Part shown: positions 13,696-25,854 of the stretch, one piece after another
How the letters are laid out: every line of letters starts with the position of its first letter
How positions within the stretch are numbered: the stretch's first letter is position 1
NCBI GenBank assembly: GCA_010909165.1
Contig: VJWM01000044.1
Span: 1,984,001 to 2,048,000, forward strand
Direction: 5' to 3'
DNA from: Anthoceros angustus
Taxonomy: Eukaryota > Streptophyta > Anthocerotopsida > Anthocerotales > Anthocerotaceae
DNA: 64,000 nt
The notes under the pieces: generated by a model
What the model saw: the letters and a program-made list of their open reading frames with translations, nothing else
Databases searched by the model: none
What the model was told of the DNA's origin: nothing
Made by a program: the position numbers and the translations under genes

Positions 13696-16600
13696 ATGGC
13701 TTCGGGCTGCGGCCTGTGCTTGGGGCTGTCTCGTAGCTCCTGTGGCAGTTTGGCCTCCCTCTCCATTTGCCACGACCGCGAGGGCGTCGGACTGAGTGCC
13801 CAATGGTCACTCCTGCTTCACGACAAGGACATGCTGAATGCGAAGCAGCTCGGCAGAGCAAGGCTGTCGCTCCCAGCCCTGGGCCCGCTGGTGCAAGCAG
13901 CTGCTACACGGTGGCGGGCCGTCAAGTGCTTGGCTCCTGCAGGCGCGTGAAATCTCGCCAATCCTTTTGCTCGAGCTGCTCTTCTTTGTGGTGTGGGATG
14001 GTTGGTTGACAGTCGTGATTGCTGCTGCAACAGGGCTGCCTGCTGTGTTGCCGGATGAGGGAATGCCGGAGGAATCTGACCTGGTGGAGATAGGGTTCAT
14101 TGCTGGGACGCACGGTGTTCACGGGGAGCTGCGTGTGCAATCCAAGACGGATTTTCCGGAGGAGCGTTTTGGAAAGGTCTGGTCTGGATTGGAACTTGGC
14201 ATTTTTGGGTCATGGGTTTAGCTCAGCTGAAGGGTTTTGGTTCATGATTGCGTTGCCCGCTTCTGTATCCAGCCAGGGGTTCGATGGCTCAGGTTACGAT
14301 CCATGAGCACGGAGCGAATACTGCCTGTCCAGTTGGTTGGGGGGAGGGTGGCTGCTGGCAAACAGCCGTCCTGGTTTGTCAGTCTGAAAGGTGTCACCAG
14401 CCCAGAGCAGGTAGGCGGTTGCCTGTTGTTGGACGTCTGAATCTGGTTGCACATGGATAATGCATCAGCTGGAGTTGGAGTGTGCGGCTATATATCGGCG
14501 GTATCTGTGTTTTGGGCAGGCCAGTGAGCTGTTGGGGGCAACCATGCTTGCAGATTCAACCTCAATTCCAGGTTTGTCGGATGATGAATTCTACATACCG
14601 GATTTGGTTGGCATGAAGGTGGCGTTGCAGGTGAGGGGTCATAAGGGAATTTGATAAAGGTGCAGGTCTGTGGATGAGCTGGCGGGGTATGATTGTTCTC
14701 TTTGTGTCGATACTTGTCCAGGAAACTGGCCAACAGATTGGAGTTGTCGAGGACGTGTTCAACAGTGGAGCAAGTGATTTGCTTCGCGTGAGGTTGTTGT
14801 CTGGGTCGAGGAAACCAGCAGAGACGGGAAAGGGTCAGCTGGTTTGGATACCATTTGTCCATGACATTGTCCCTCTTGTGGATAAAGAGAAGAGAAGAAT
14901 TGAGATAACCCCACCAGCTGGGCTTTTGGAGTTGAACGTTCGTAAAGGCGCAGAATCCAAAAGCGAACTGCGGAAGCAGGTCAGCAAGCTTTCCTGGCAA
15001 TGCTGCAGAAACAAGGACTTGAGGTTTCTGAAGGAATGCACTTCTGCAGGCTACTTGACTCAGTTGCCAGCTGTTACTTGCTGTCTCAACAGGCTGTGAG
15101 GGAGATGCGAAAGTCCAGAGAAGTGCTAACTGCGATTAAGAAAAAGATACACAGATTGGGGCAGGATCATGTGCTGGCTGAACTTTCCAGCCCTGATGCT
15201 GCCCAGAAGAAGCTCCTTATGGAAAGTCTTTTTAGTATAGACTTTAGTCAGTTTGAGCGGGCATTGACTCAATTCAAAGCTGCAACCGCATCCAGGTGAG
15301 GCCTGCTGCAAAGTTAATCGGTGCTGATTCTATTTCTTGAATACTGTGTTCCATTGGAGGCATTGACACCTGCATGGTTTGGACCTCACAGTGGGGAACA
15401 AGCGTTGCATGGAATACCACAACCACCTCCAGAGTTTCCTTCTGTAGATTGGGAGGGGTTTGAGCAATGGCTGGACCCCTGTGATCAATCTCGTGAAGAC
15501 CAGAGTGGTGGGAATACAAAGATGGAGAATGCGAGGTGGTGGAGACGAGGGTTACAGCTTGTGGCTAAAGGCAAAGTAGCTGTTGCAGTGCTGGCAGGTG
15601 GACAAGGTACACGGTTAGGGTCAGATGCTCCATCTGTCAAAGGAATGCTTGACATAGGTCTTCCTAGTGGCAAGTCCCTATTCCAGCTACAAGCCGAGCG
15701 CCTGCTTCTTGTTCAAGAGCTTGCATTGAGTGTAAGTCCTGAGAAAGTGCTTGTGCTCCTGATTGAACCTGTACGTGCTGGAGAAGATGAAGTCATCATT
15801 CAACAATACAGTTGTTGAGTTTACTCCCACTATATGTGACATCCATTGCAGGAATTCTCAGGTGTGATGTCACCAATTCCGTGGATCATCTTTACTAGTG
15901 ATGCAACAGATGAACATACCAAAGGGTATTTTGAGAAGAACGACTTCTTTGGGTTGGAACAGTCCCAGGTATACTGAAAGTTTCAGTCCAAATTCTTTAT
16001 TTTTGTGTATTTGTAATTACGTCTCGCCAAGTTTTGTGCTTTGCACACTTCAGGTGGTCAGTTTTACTTTGTTGTGACAGGTGTGGTTCGTAAAGCAAGA
16101 AAGCTTGCCCTGTGTGGATGGCACTGACCACAAGATCCTGATGGAAAGACCAACAAAAGTGTCGCTGGCTCCGAATGGGAATGGTGGCCTGTTCCGAGCC
16201 CTCAGCTCTGAGGGAATTCTGGAAAAGCTTGAGGAAAGAGGGACAGACTACGTGCAGGTCTGTATGAAGTTGTAATCTGGCCAGCTTAGCTGAATCTGTG
16301 ATTACATGGTCAATCTTACAGGGTAGCTTTTGTCTCTCACAGGTCTATGCGGTGGACAATGCACTGGTGAAAGTTGCTGATCCGGTGTTCTTTGGCTTCA
16401 CTGCGGAACGGAAAGCAGAAATTGGGGTGAAAGTGGTCACTAAACAGCACGCTGAAGAGTCTGTTGGTGTGTTATGCTTGCAACAGCGGATGTCTGCAGG
16501 ACCCAGTCAGGCAGCACCAGGAGTAGAAGATGACAAGCAGGGTAGCAGTGACAACCAAGCATATTATGCTGTTCTGGAGTACAGTGAAATGCCTGAGGCT

Positions 16601-17259
16601 CTTCGAGCTGCTAGAGATGAGAATGACGGTCAAGAAGATGACGGTCGTAGCAGGCTTCTTTTCCGAGCAGCTCACATCTGTATTAACATGTTTTCAGTAG
16701 ACTTTCTGAAGCGGATGGGTGGATCTCAACATGAACTTGGATTCCATGCAGCCCACAAACAGATACCTCATGTGAAGCAGGATGAAGAGGGGAATTGGGT
16801 ACAAGTAGATCCAGAGAAGCCAAACGGAATTAAGTTTGAACAGTTCATCTTTGATGCTTTCAGATTTGCTCAACCAGAGAAGGTAAGAATGCATTTTTAT
16901 GGATGGTCTGTATGCAGGGAATGCTTCAAAGTTTCCGACCTAACTTGCCGATCATTTCTCTATTACAGGTAGCCATTTTAGAGGTCAAGAGAGAAGAAGA
17001 GTTCGCCCCAATTAAGAACGCTTCTGGTCCAGGAAGACCAGACTCGCCTGCAACTGCACGTGACCTGGTTCTTGGTCTGTACAATAAGCTTGTTTCAGAT
17101 TTGAGGCTCCAGAGGTCTACAGAACGGCAACATTATGCTATGATTGCATATGCAGGGGGACTGTATGGAGATGATCCTCGCCACAAAGAGTTTACTGGTG
17201 TTGGAGCTAATGATGAAGATGAGAGGCCAGAGTACGCAGAGGCGTTTTTGTCCTTGTAG
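13696..17259 (+). CDS. RimM domain fused to UDP-N-acetylglucosamine pyrophosphorylase-like domain
   Basis: Eleven exons encode about 854 residues: 13696-13942, 14034-14176, 14273-14410, 14520-14630, 14722-14979, 15093-15295, 15392-15731, 15852-15968, 16081-16257, 16343-16882, 16969-17259. An N-terminal Ser/Cys/Leu-rich stretch ([19 protein letters not shown]) resembles a chloroplast transit peptide. A RimM domain follows ([32 protein letters not shown], then the PRC-barrel part [12 protein letters not shown]). RimM helps mature the 3' domain of 16S rRNA. From about residue 435 comes a nucleotidyltransferase domain: [57 protein letters not shown] and [12 protein letters not shown], as in UDP-sugar pyrophosphorylases. 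I recall the same architecture in the Arabidopsis RimM-family protein At5g46420. Exon 1 appears to end at a GC donor (AG|GCGCGT). Introns rule out bacterial contamination. Confidence 0.9.
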
Positions 17260-20200
17260 GGTTTCAGGCTAGTCAAAGCAAGCAGCAGTGACATTGCAGC
17301 CATAAAACTTAAGCCTGGTGATCTTACTTGTAACACGAAACAGTGCCTCCCAATCGGCAGAGCACGTCACTGACTTCCCACTGAAACACTAGTGGTCGGA
17401 ACTTCCATCTGCTTAGCTGTCGCTAATCTATGCTGGAGTATCCGACCTTCGGGTGAGAACTTCCGGCACAAGCGAACCTGGCGGATCAACCGATATTTTC
17501 GTGGTGGTTTAATGAGGTCCAAAGTTCCAACTGTTCCAAAGTGTAACTCGGAAAATGGAATATGAAAACTTCAGTGGCCTGAGCAATTCGAAATGTTCCC
17601 CTGGCAAATTCCCTTTCTACTGTAACGCTGGCGGGATGGCTGTTCATGGGGAATGCAGACCGGCTGGATCGTTCCAATCTGTCAGGCCATGCCGGGCTTG
17701 CCGAACATCGGGTGCATATATGGTATGCGCGAACTACGAGACTGCACAATGCATACGCTCTGGAGGGAAGTGGGCGGGAGCTCGGTCTGGGAGGAGTAAA
17801 GTCTCCCCGGGTCAATGATGTAGCTCTCTATGAGCCCATGTGCCCATGCATTTCTCAATTCAAAGGCTGGTGCGGGCTCGGGAATCCCAATCCTTAGCCT
17901 CCTTCAGGTACATCTGATGGAAGTGCCCGATCAGATGCGAGCATCAGTCCAGCACATACATATGTTGTGCAACAAGTTGGCAAATCTCTGTAGACAAGCC
18001 TATCTTCTTCAGCGTCCCGCTGGTGTGCAGTGTACGATCCGGAGGGGAGAGCATCAAAGATCTCGTACTGGGAGGCGACAGGGGCAGAGGTATGTATGCC
18101 ACATGTTGCTGCGTATTCACCCAACTCTTCTCCTCCTCTCTCCCCACCCCATGGATGCATGGATGCCTACATGGCCTTACCGTCTCCAGCGAAGCTACAG
18201 GCGTGTACACAGTGTTGCCGCCCAAGGTGATGTGGCAACGTGGTGCACGAGTGCCCAACCCAGGCCTCTAGCTCCGGCTGCCAGCGCCAACAGAAAGCCC
18301 TTCATCTCCACATTTTACAAAGGAATCCGGACTCCATCCCTGCTGCCTCTGCAGATAGTGGACAGGAACGATTCCTGATATAGCAAGGAACGGGCCTGGA
18401 CGCCAATGACACAAATATCACGCACGCTCCACCAACTGGCGACTGGCTGCCTGCTCCTGATGGATAGGGGTTGAAAACCCGAAAGCCCAGCCTCCCCTGT
18501 TTAACGGCTTGGTTACCTCGTGTAAGCTTTTAGGGCCGGGCCACGCGCATTGATTTACCTGCGAGCAAAAGCTGACAAACAAGGCAGCTCAGCAAGGCTA
18601 CAGCCTGAGAGAGGAGTTCGAGAGCGGACCGCCTCATTCAATGGCCCGACCCTTTCAGGAATCCCGCATTCAATGCCCAGTTGCCCGCTTTGACACTTCC
18701 GATGGGCCAGGACGGGGCGGGCATGATGACCTCTTGTGCCGGGGGTAATATGTCTTGGCGCCTCCACCAACTGCCTGTACCTACCCGGTTGGATCATGAA
18801 TCGATGATGGGTTCCAGTGACTCCATCCCCAGGCCCCCAGCTGCAGCCTGGAAGGCCTGGAAGGACAGTCTGCAACTCGTGAGCTCTATTCATGGCGACG
18901 GTGATTAGATCCCACTAATCCCATCCCTAAGCACGCGTTCACGTGCAGATTAAGCTTCCTGCCCCTGCGTGGTAACAAAGTACACAGAGTTGACAAGTAG
19001 GCCCTCATAGCTCACACAGAAGCCCGATGATGACCAGTCTGACAGCAATGAACGGCGGACCCGATGATGGACCTGTAGCCTGGCAGAAAGAAAGAGTGGC
19101 AAAAGAGTGGGCGAAAGGGGAAGGAGAAACACCACTCTGCTCTCTGCACTCTGCACTCTGCACTCTGCCTGCCTGCCATGCCTCATCCCCGTCCTTCTCT
19201 GCACCCTGATATTTCGCTTTGCAGCCCTTTGGCTTGGGCTTGCATGGAGCACACAGAAATGGCCAGAATAATACCACGGCAGCCTACCCCGTTGCATTAT
19301 GCATCACGGATCCTGGAGCAGTATTTTATCTCGCCACCGTCATCTGGACGACAAAGATGGGGCCACCGCGAGCATCCATCGGGATTAGCAGGGCAATGCA
19401 TATCTCCCACACCCTGTTTCACCGTGCTGCCCTCTTTCAGACACGTTCCGTTGCTCCTGCCCTAATATCAAGGCCCCCGCCAATGGCGCAACTCCACGGA
19501 ACGGCACGGCTGGCCCGCGCCTCGAGACGGAACGGCCTCGACCCTACACCGTCCCGCTCGCTTCTCTTTCCCGCTTCCACGCTGGTGCATTTCCGATTCC
19601 CTCTCTTCGGCTGCCTCCACTACAGTACTCGGTGATGGAGGACTCGGAGGGAGAGGAGAGGTCGGATCCTTCTGACAAATACGCAGCACTGTGAGAGAGC
19701 GCATCCTTGCGAGCTATGTACTGTAGCCTGTGCTGCTGTGCAGTGCACCAGAAATGTCCCAGCCCACCGGTGGCCACTTGGGAACGGAATGGAAGCACAA
19801 CGGAACACGCCACGCCAACTCCGCCTTCCCTTCTGCCCCGCCATGCTTGAAGTTGCTCGCTTCCCCGATGGAACAGCTATCCGACAAGACGACAACCGGG
19901 GGCATGCATGGATGGATGTGAGCAGTGCTGCCCGCCACACAGCCTGTCGGCCGTTCCTGTAGCAACGTCCTGTTCTACATTAGGGTGATGTCACAACTCC
20001 CAGTCCGCACGGTGTGCTGTTGCGCCCTCCGCACCTTAATCACCCAACGTGCGTGCAAGGTCGGCTGGGCTTTGGTCAAGCGGCATGGCGTGATGCGAGC
20101 GTAACTACTACCTCTCCTTGCTTCTCGCCACCGGCAAGATCTCGTTACGGGAAGGCCTATCAAACCTTCCTTTCTCTTCTTCCACCGCACCGCTCCTAGT

Positions 20201-21136
20201 TCTAACAACAGCATGTGATGTCATGTGGCCTAGGGTTTCACAACAGTCCATGCATGTACTACACTCCCACGACGATGCACCTCCTCCTTGCTTGTCCCTC
20301 TCTTGATGAAGGAATCCAGGGTTGCAACCTTTCACCTCCGATCTGACCTAACAGACGGGGCAAAAAACGAGTCGTGCAATTTCCTATCCCGTGCGTGAGA
20401 GGCAAGGCTGAAGCTGGGTTTTGGAGGCCTTTGGCCGTAGTTGTGCGCGCACGTTCCAATGCGGAGCAGGGTGATCGTACTGAAGGCTCCGAGCAAGGGC
20501 AACGGTGCCCAACAACAACTACGGGAGAGGAGAGGCCTGGAGGGGAGCGCGGAGATGGGGCGGGCAATTGGAATCACAAAATCCGGGTGGGCACTGGGCC
20601 TCGGGCACAGCCGTCGCCACCGCCACCTGACGCTCCCTCTCCTCCCCCGGCCCCACGTTGCATTACCGACACTTCCTTGTCTGCCGCAAGTCGTTAACGG
20701 AGCGAGTGACATTTCAACGCGACGGGGTTGTCCTGACCAGTGACTGCTGTGACCATCATCCCTCGTCTTCCCCAACGGCCCACATGCGTCTTTCGTCATC
20801 TCTAGCTCTACCCGACCGTGGATACATCCGGTTGCGGATAAAACATCACATGTACTGCAGGTAAAGTATCCCAAGTACATAGAAAATGATGTCATCCCCA
20901 GGTTGGATCATATCTCGTATTGAATAACAATAGCCTCTTCTACAATAGTCCACTTCTCCTTGTTGGCATCACTTTCACTACTGGAAGGTGCCTGACTGCA
21001 GCTCTGCACAAGTTATAGACAAATAAGCAACTTCATCCCTTAAAGCATGTGTAAAAGGTGCACCAAAGATGAATCTCTAGCATATTTTATGCATATATGT
21101 ATGGTGGATATAGAAAAGCATTTCTGTTTTGAGAAA
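17260..21136. other. 3.9-kb stretch without a recognisable gene
   Basis: I find no protein family, tRNA or rRNA. Frames up to 187 codons (for example minus strand 20332-20895) lack protein-like composition and partly start at non-ATG codons. A TGCACTC heptamer runs four times near 19,137-19,165. Composition drops from GC-rich to AT-rich at about 20.9 kb. The stretch could hold a noncoding transcript or long regulatory DNA; nothing in the sequence decides this. Confidence 0.4.
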
Positions 21137-23088
21137 TTATGCCTGGGAACATGTGAACACAAGCAAGGTGAGCCATTCCCAATCTATAGGTCCGTATGAA
21201 GTTGGCGGTCCCTCTCTACAAGCTTGTTGTAGAAAATAGAGCAAAGGAGGCATAAGCTGCATTTCATAAACACGTGGCCCGCCACACTGTGGACAAGGTC
21301 CTGGTTCCTCATGTTGTTCAGAAGCCCACAATGCTCGGCCTCGAAAGCATGACCTATGTGAAAAGAGTTCAGACGTATTTAACACTTGTTCCCCTGTTTT
21401 AATTAATTATGAAATTGTGAAAAAGAAAATTTACCGTAGACATTGCTCTGGATAGCAATCCAATCGCTTCTTAAACTTCATGTACGTACGATCTGCTAAC
21501 ATTGCCCTGGTGCTTTCATAATCATCATCTTCCCATGAGTCGTCGTCTGCTATAGGCCTGTCATTGTCCTCAAATGCATCAAATTGTGGCAAATCGTCAG
21601 TTATCTCTCCAGGTTCTTCCAAAGTGGAAGATTGCGCCCTTCGATTTCGAAAAGCTCTTGATTCATTATGCGAATACATATAAAAGCATGGGAGCACTGG
21701 AAAAGGAGGTTCCCAAATTAGTCTACTGTGGGAATGCAAAATCAAAATCTACACAAAACACAATAATAGCTACAATAAAATAAACACATACATGCCTGGA
21801 AAATCGTTGAATGACAACCCTGTACTGGATGAGCTGGTATCTTCATTTGCATTTCCAGAAGCAAAGCTACGAAGAACCTCAGCTTGACCATTTGGTTGGA
21901 GAACTCTTTCCTCTTGAGAGCTTGATGGTTGGTTTGCACCAATATTGCTTGGTTGGATCTCTCCCATGCTCACATTTTCTTCCTCTGTAATGTCAAATTG
22001 CTCACTGGGTCTAATTTCCCAGGGACTATCATCCCACCATTCACTTGCCCTTCGTTCTTCAAATGACTCATATCTTTGCCCGGAAGTTTCTCCTTCCACC
22101 AATTGTTGGAGTTCTTCATCAAAGGGAACTAAAGCGGCATTTGAATCAGACGATGTTGATCCTGAACCATGTGCATTTTCTTGTAATAATTCCTCTGACA
22201 TTTGTCGTTGAAACCTTATGGTTCGCCAACTACATTGGTGTGGAATCAATACATGAACAAGAAATTGGCATCTAGAAAATTTGGTATAATTTCATAATGC
22301 ATTTTTCAATAAGGAATTGAAAAAAAGGATGAGTTACCTTAAGGGATTGAAACCACACAAGGATGTGGGACATCCAAAAATATAAATGGTGCGTTCTTCA
22401 AATCTTAGTTCTTGAAGATTGAGTGGTGCATAAACCTGAGGTATATGAGTTAGCTTCCTCATGATTAACCTAGCTCAATAATACTTCAATTAAAGATGTA
22501 TATTCAAAATAGGAAAATCCCATGAATGTACAATGCAATGGAAAAAGAAGGTAGAAGGCCACAAAGAATACATGAATAGAACCTGTGCAACAAGTCCAAG
22601 ATATCCACCACAATTTCCACATTTAAGAAGCTCAATGTTAACCTCTTGTAATGGTATTGGAAAATCCTAAAAATTGTATCACATATTTACTAATTTAATA
22701 ATTTAAATATATTTTTATAAATACTCAAATGTCATAGCTTAAGTTTTATTAATCATACAGGTTGACCCCCAATTTTTGTGGTATAATGGTCACTGCATTC
22801 GCGTACATTTTCAGCCCATGCGCCAGGCATTCCAAGCACTACATTGTCCAAGTCCTGCCATTTACTAATTCACTTGTACAAATAATGATGAAGACTGAAT
22901 TTGAGATCTTGAAAGAGTTTAAACTAGACGTCATAAATAACATGGGATGTACAGGGAGTATATCTTATTCACATTCAAGAGTACGGATATTAGAGACATG
23001 TACATGTTAGAACTTGATATGCATTGAGCTCATTTTTGGAATTCAATATTACCTCAGAGACTAAATCTGCTGGCAAAGGACGTCCCAT
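21137..23088 (-). CDS. PDCD2: PDCD2-like protein (ribosome biogenesis / uS5 chaperone family)
   Basis: Seven exons on the minus strand, phases all consistent: 23088-23053, 22854-22759, 22666-22583, 22435-22338, 22229-21792, 21725-21435, 21353-21137; about 419 residues. The N-terminal half has LGMPGAWAENVRECSDHYTTKIGGQP, zinc-type cysteines in LLKCGNCGGYLGLVAQ, and IYIFGCPTSLCG before WRTIRFQRQ. A long acidic, Ser-rich linker fills exon 5. The C-terminal PDCD2 domain (YMKFKKRLDCYPEQCLR, CPQCGGPRVYEMQLMPPLL, DWEWLTLLVFTCSQA) is clear. In animals and yeast, PDCD2/TSR4-type proteins escort newly made ribosomal protein uS5 (RPS2) into 40S assembly; the same role here is inferred by family. It is divergently placed to the PH gene, about 0.74 kb apart. 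Confidence 0.9.
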
Positions 23089-23824
23089 AGTATGCTCTTC
23101 ACAATCACTATGTAGTCTATAAGATGTCAAATAACACCTGAGTCAAACAAAAGATTAGGATATCAAGAAACATAACTAAGAAACAAACAATCACGTATTA
23201 GATAGACTAAAATTGTTGTAGACTTTGACTGAATAGATCAGCACACTTTTGCTTCTCAACCTTTGAGATTTGTGCATAAAGTACGTGTAACCATAAGTAT
23301 ACACCAATGCATCTTACCTTCAGGAAGTGCATGGTACTTGCATAGAATGGAGGCCTTGCAAACAAGAATTTTTTCATACATGTATAATTTAAAGAAATCT
23401 GGATATTTTTTATCAATAGTTTTTAAAATCAATAATTTCATAAATATTATTTATTTATTTATTCATATTACTATATACAAAAGATAATGGTATTATATCT
23501 TTCAATAAGTATTTATAAATACTCTAGGGCCCTTTAGAGGGTTGTTCCTCATGGTCTCGGTGTGACTTCCCATCTCTGCATATTTATAAAGTCTCCATGT
23601 TTACATTTACATTTATAACTATATTAAATAATATTATTTAAAATGATGAAAGTCCAAAGTAAAGACAAACACAACTGTTTAAGAGCTAGAGCTCTATAGC
23701 ATGAAAGTTGAAATCTTACCTTCAGGAAATGCCATGTCATCCATGACCACATCTTATATCCTATCATATCTAAAGAACTAGTTGAAATCATTATTTTGTG
23801 ACTCTTTCCAACTGGAGGGAGACT
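23089..23824. promoter_or_regulatory. shared upstream region of the divergent PDCD2-like and PH-domain genes
   Basis: An AT-rich 0.74-kb interval between two divergent start codons. A near-identical motif, ATCTTACCTTCAGGAARTGC, occurs twice (about 23,311-23,331 and 23,713-23,733), with a looser copy at 25,136-25,155 inside the PH gene. Read on the minus strand it resembles an exon end with a consensus donor; on the plus strand it resembles an acceptor. It may be a duplicated 5' UTR exon border. No TATA box can be singled out in such AT-rich DNA. Confidence 0.35.
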
Positions 23825-25854
23825 ATGAATGGAGAACAAAGTAGGAATTGTGAACTTGATGAGTTATTGATTACCATTATTGAAGTATATCTTTAATTAA
23901 TATTTATTTACAGCATCTTTTATGGAATGGCGGAGAGAAATCTGGTATCTTGAAGAAAAGAGGGGGAGATTATAGATCATGGAAAAAAAGACAATTCATT
24001 GTGAAAGATACATATCTATTCTATTTTAAGGTCCTCGCAACAAAGGTAAAATCTAGTCTAAATATTTTGTCTTTGCAAACTTCTTGATTTATAACTATGA
24101 ATAGTAGTAGCCGAACTTTTCTTTTTTGAAAAGTTAATAGTGAACATAGTTGTATGAGCATGCTGCAATGACCATACTAAAATTGAAACCTATAGGAGCA
24201 AGCTGAACCAACTGGAGTTATTCCACTACATGGTTGCACCGTAGATGTTCCTCCTCCAGGATCGGATCCTGAACGAGAAAATATTTTTATTATAAATCTT
24301 CCTGAAAAATTAGTCGCAGTAGGTATTGTAAAACGTTCACAATATGTATTATGTGCGACTGATCCTGCAGATGCAAGATCATGGATAGGTAGGGAGCTTT
24401 TTCAAATACTATTCAAAAGATGTAGTTATTCATTGAATAATGTAAAAAAACTTTTGTAACCTTGACTTTTTTTCGGTGATGTGTTTGCAGAAACTATTAG
24501 ATGTGCTGCAGAATCCAAACGCAATATAAAGTCACAAGTTTTGCAAGCGCGCGCAGAGGTGTGAGCTTAACTAGCTTTCAAAAACTTTTGCACAAGACCA
24601 TACACATAAAGTTTCACAGTGCTAAACTTCTTGTTAAATACATAGGTGCGGGATTTGGAACAGCGATGGGCATTGGTTGGTGGGATGTCCACTGGTCGGG
24701 TAAAATATTTTAATTATATGAATGCTTAATTTGTGTCCTTATAAAAGTACAAAATGAACTTTTCAAACATTACAGGCTCCGACAATGCCTACCGAAACTC
24801 AAACTGTCATTATTTTACAAGCTTTAGCAGAAGAGATGATGCTTATGTATCACACTGCAGAGGCCACTCAAGAGGTAATGTATAAATATAATGAATCCCA
24901 TGAATCACATCTATGAGATTAATAGTTTATTCAGCTTTCCTACATGTCAAATTGTTCTACAGCACTTGACTTATTTACAAGATTATGTGGGAAAGCTGAC
25001 TATGCAACTTGGAGCACTTGAAAAGGCTGGAGCGATGTATGGGGGATCCCAACCCTTTCGAGTCTAGATATTGTATACAACTTACTGCTTCCGAATAAAT
25101 TGAGTTATAAACTTTTGTTATAATGGCTGAATATACTTACCTGGAGGAAGTGCAGGCTTCAACAGAAGATCATGACAAGACCAAATGTTGAGGAGATTAT
25201 CCAATTCATACAAACAGGTGAGAATCCTTCTTGACATGGCGACTTTAGATGAAGACAATATCAAACTCTTGTGAGGTCTAAAGATTTGGACTCTTTCCTT
25301 TTGTAGATACAAAAACTTGTCATGAATGTATGGAGTGGTTGGTGAATGCAAGAGTGCAACTCACTTATGTACAACATCAGGTATGTTGTTTAAAGAACTA
25401 GATTATAATTAAAATATATAAAAATTATAAAATATTTTATCATCATGTTTAGATGGAAGCTTTGATGGGGATGAGGGAAGCTGGTGGAGAAGGGGTGCCA
25501 ACTCCAGGGGATGCTGCAAACATATTGAGAAATACCATATTGATGATAGACTCTTTGGAGGTAACTTAATGCCGCTATAAATATGTTATCTGAGATAATA
25601 TTTTTTAAAAAGTTTTATCTCTACATATTTATTAAATTTTATATTATTTTTAAAAATATAATTAAAAAGGTTTGTATGTGTCCTTCCAGTACCAACCGCC
25701 GGGACCCGATAGACTACCAAGCGATGGAAGAATAGCACAACTTCAGAGTAGTCTTGCTCAAATTCAAAAATTCCACGATGATGAGGTAGCTCAGGCTGGA
25801 TCAAAAACCGGTGCGTTAATGTCGAATTCCTATCAACGGCAACAAAGACGGTAA
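23825..25854 (+). CDS. PH-domain protein, multi-exon, family not identified
   Basis: Ten exons join in phase: 23914-24045, 24196-24388, 24491-24558, 24646-24699, 24776-24874, 24963-25036, 25156-25217, 25307-25380, 25453-25560, 25690-25854 (342 residues). An N-terminal pleckstrin-homology domain is visible: SGILKKRGGDYRSWKKRQF, DTYLFYFKVL, GVIPLHGCTVDVPPPG, YVLCATDPADARSWI with the invariant Trp near the end of the C-terminal helix. The rest is helical (ETQTVIILQALAEEMMLMYH, QLGALEKAGAM, HECMEWLVNARVQLTYVQHQ) and ends in a Gln/Arg-rich tail. PH domains bind phosphoinositides or proteins at membranes. The first exon is uncertain: the ATG at 23,825 gives 20 residues, but its intron would be only 29 nt (or 52 nt with a later acceptor). 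Confidence 0.75.

Noticed and set aside
13696-15295. bacterial RimM contamination or two separate genes
   Set aside because: Phase-matched introns run through RimM and straight into the pyrophosphorylase domain, with no promoter-like gap.
20332-20895. 187-codon minus-strand frame as a gene
   Set aside because: Composition is Arg/Ser/Pro-rich as expected from GC-rich noncoding DNA, with no recognisable motif and no splice context.
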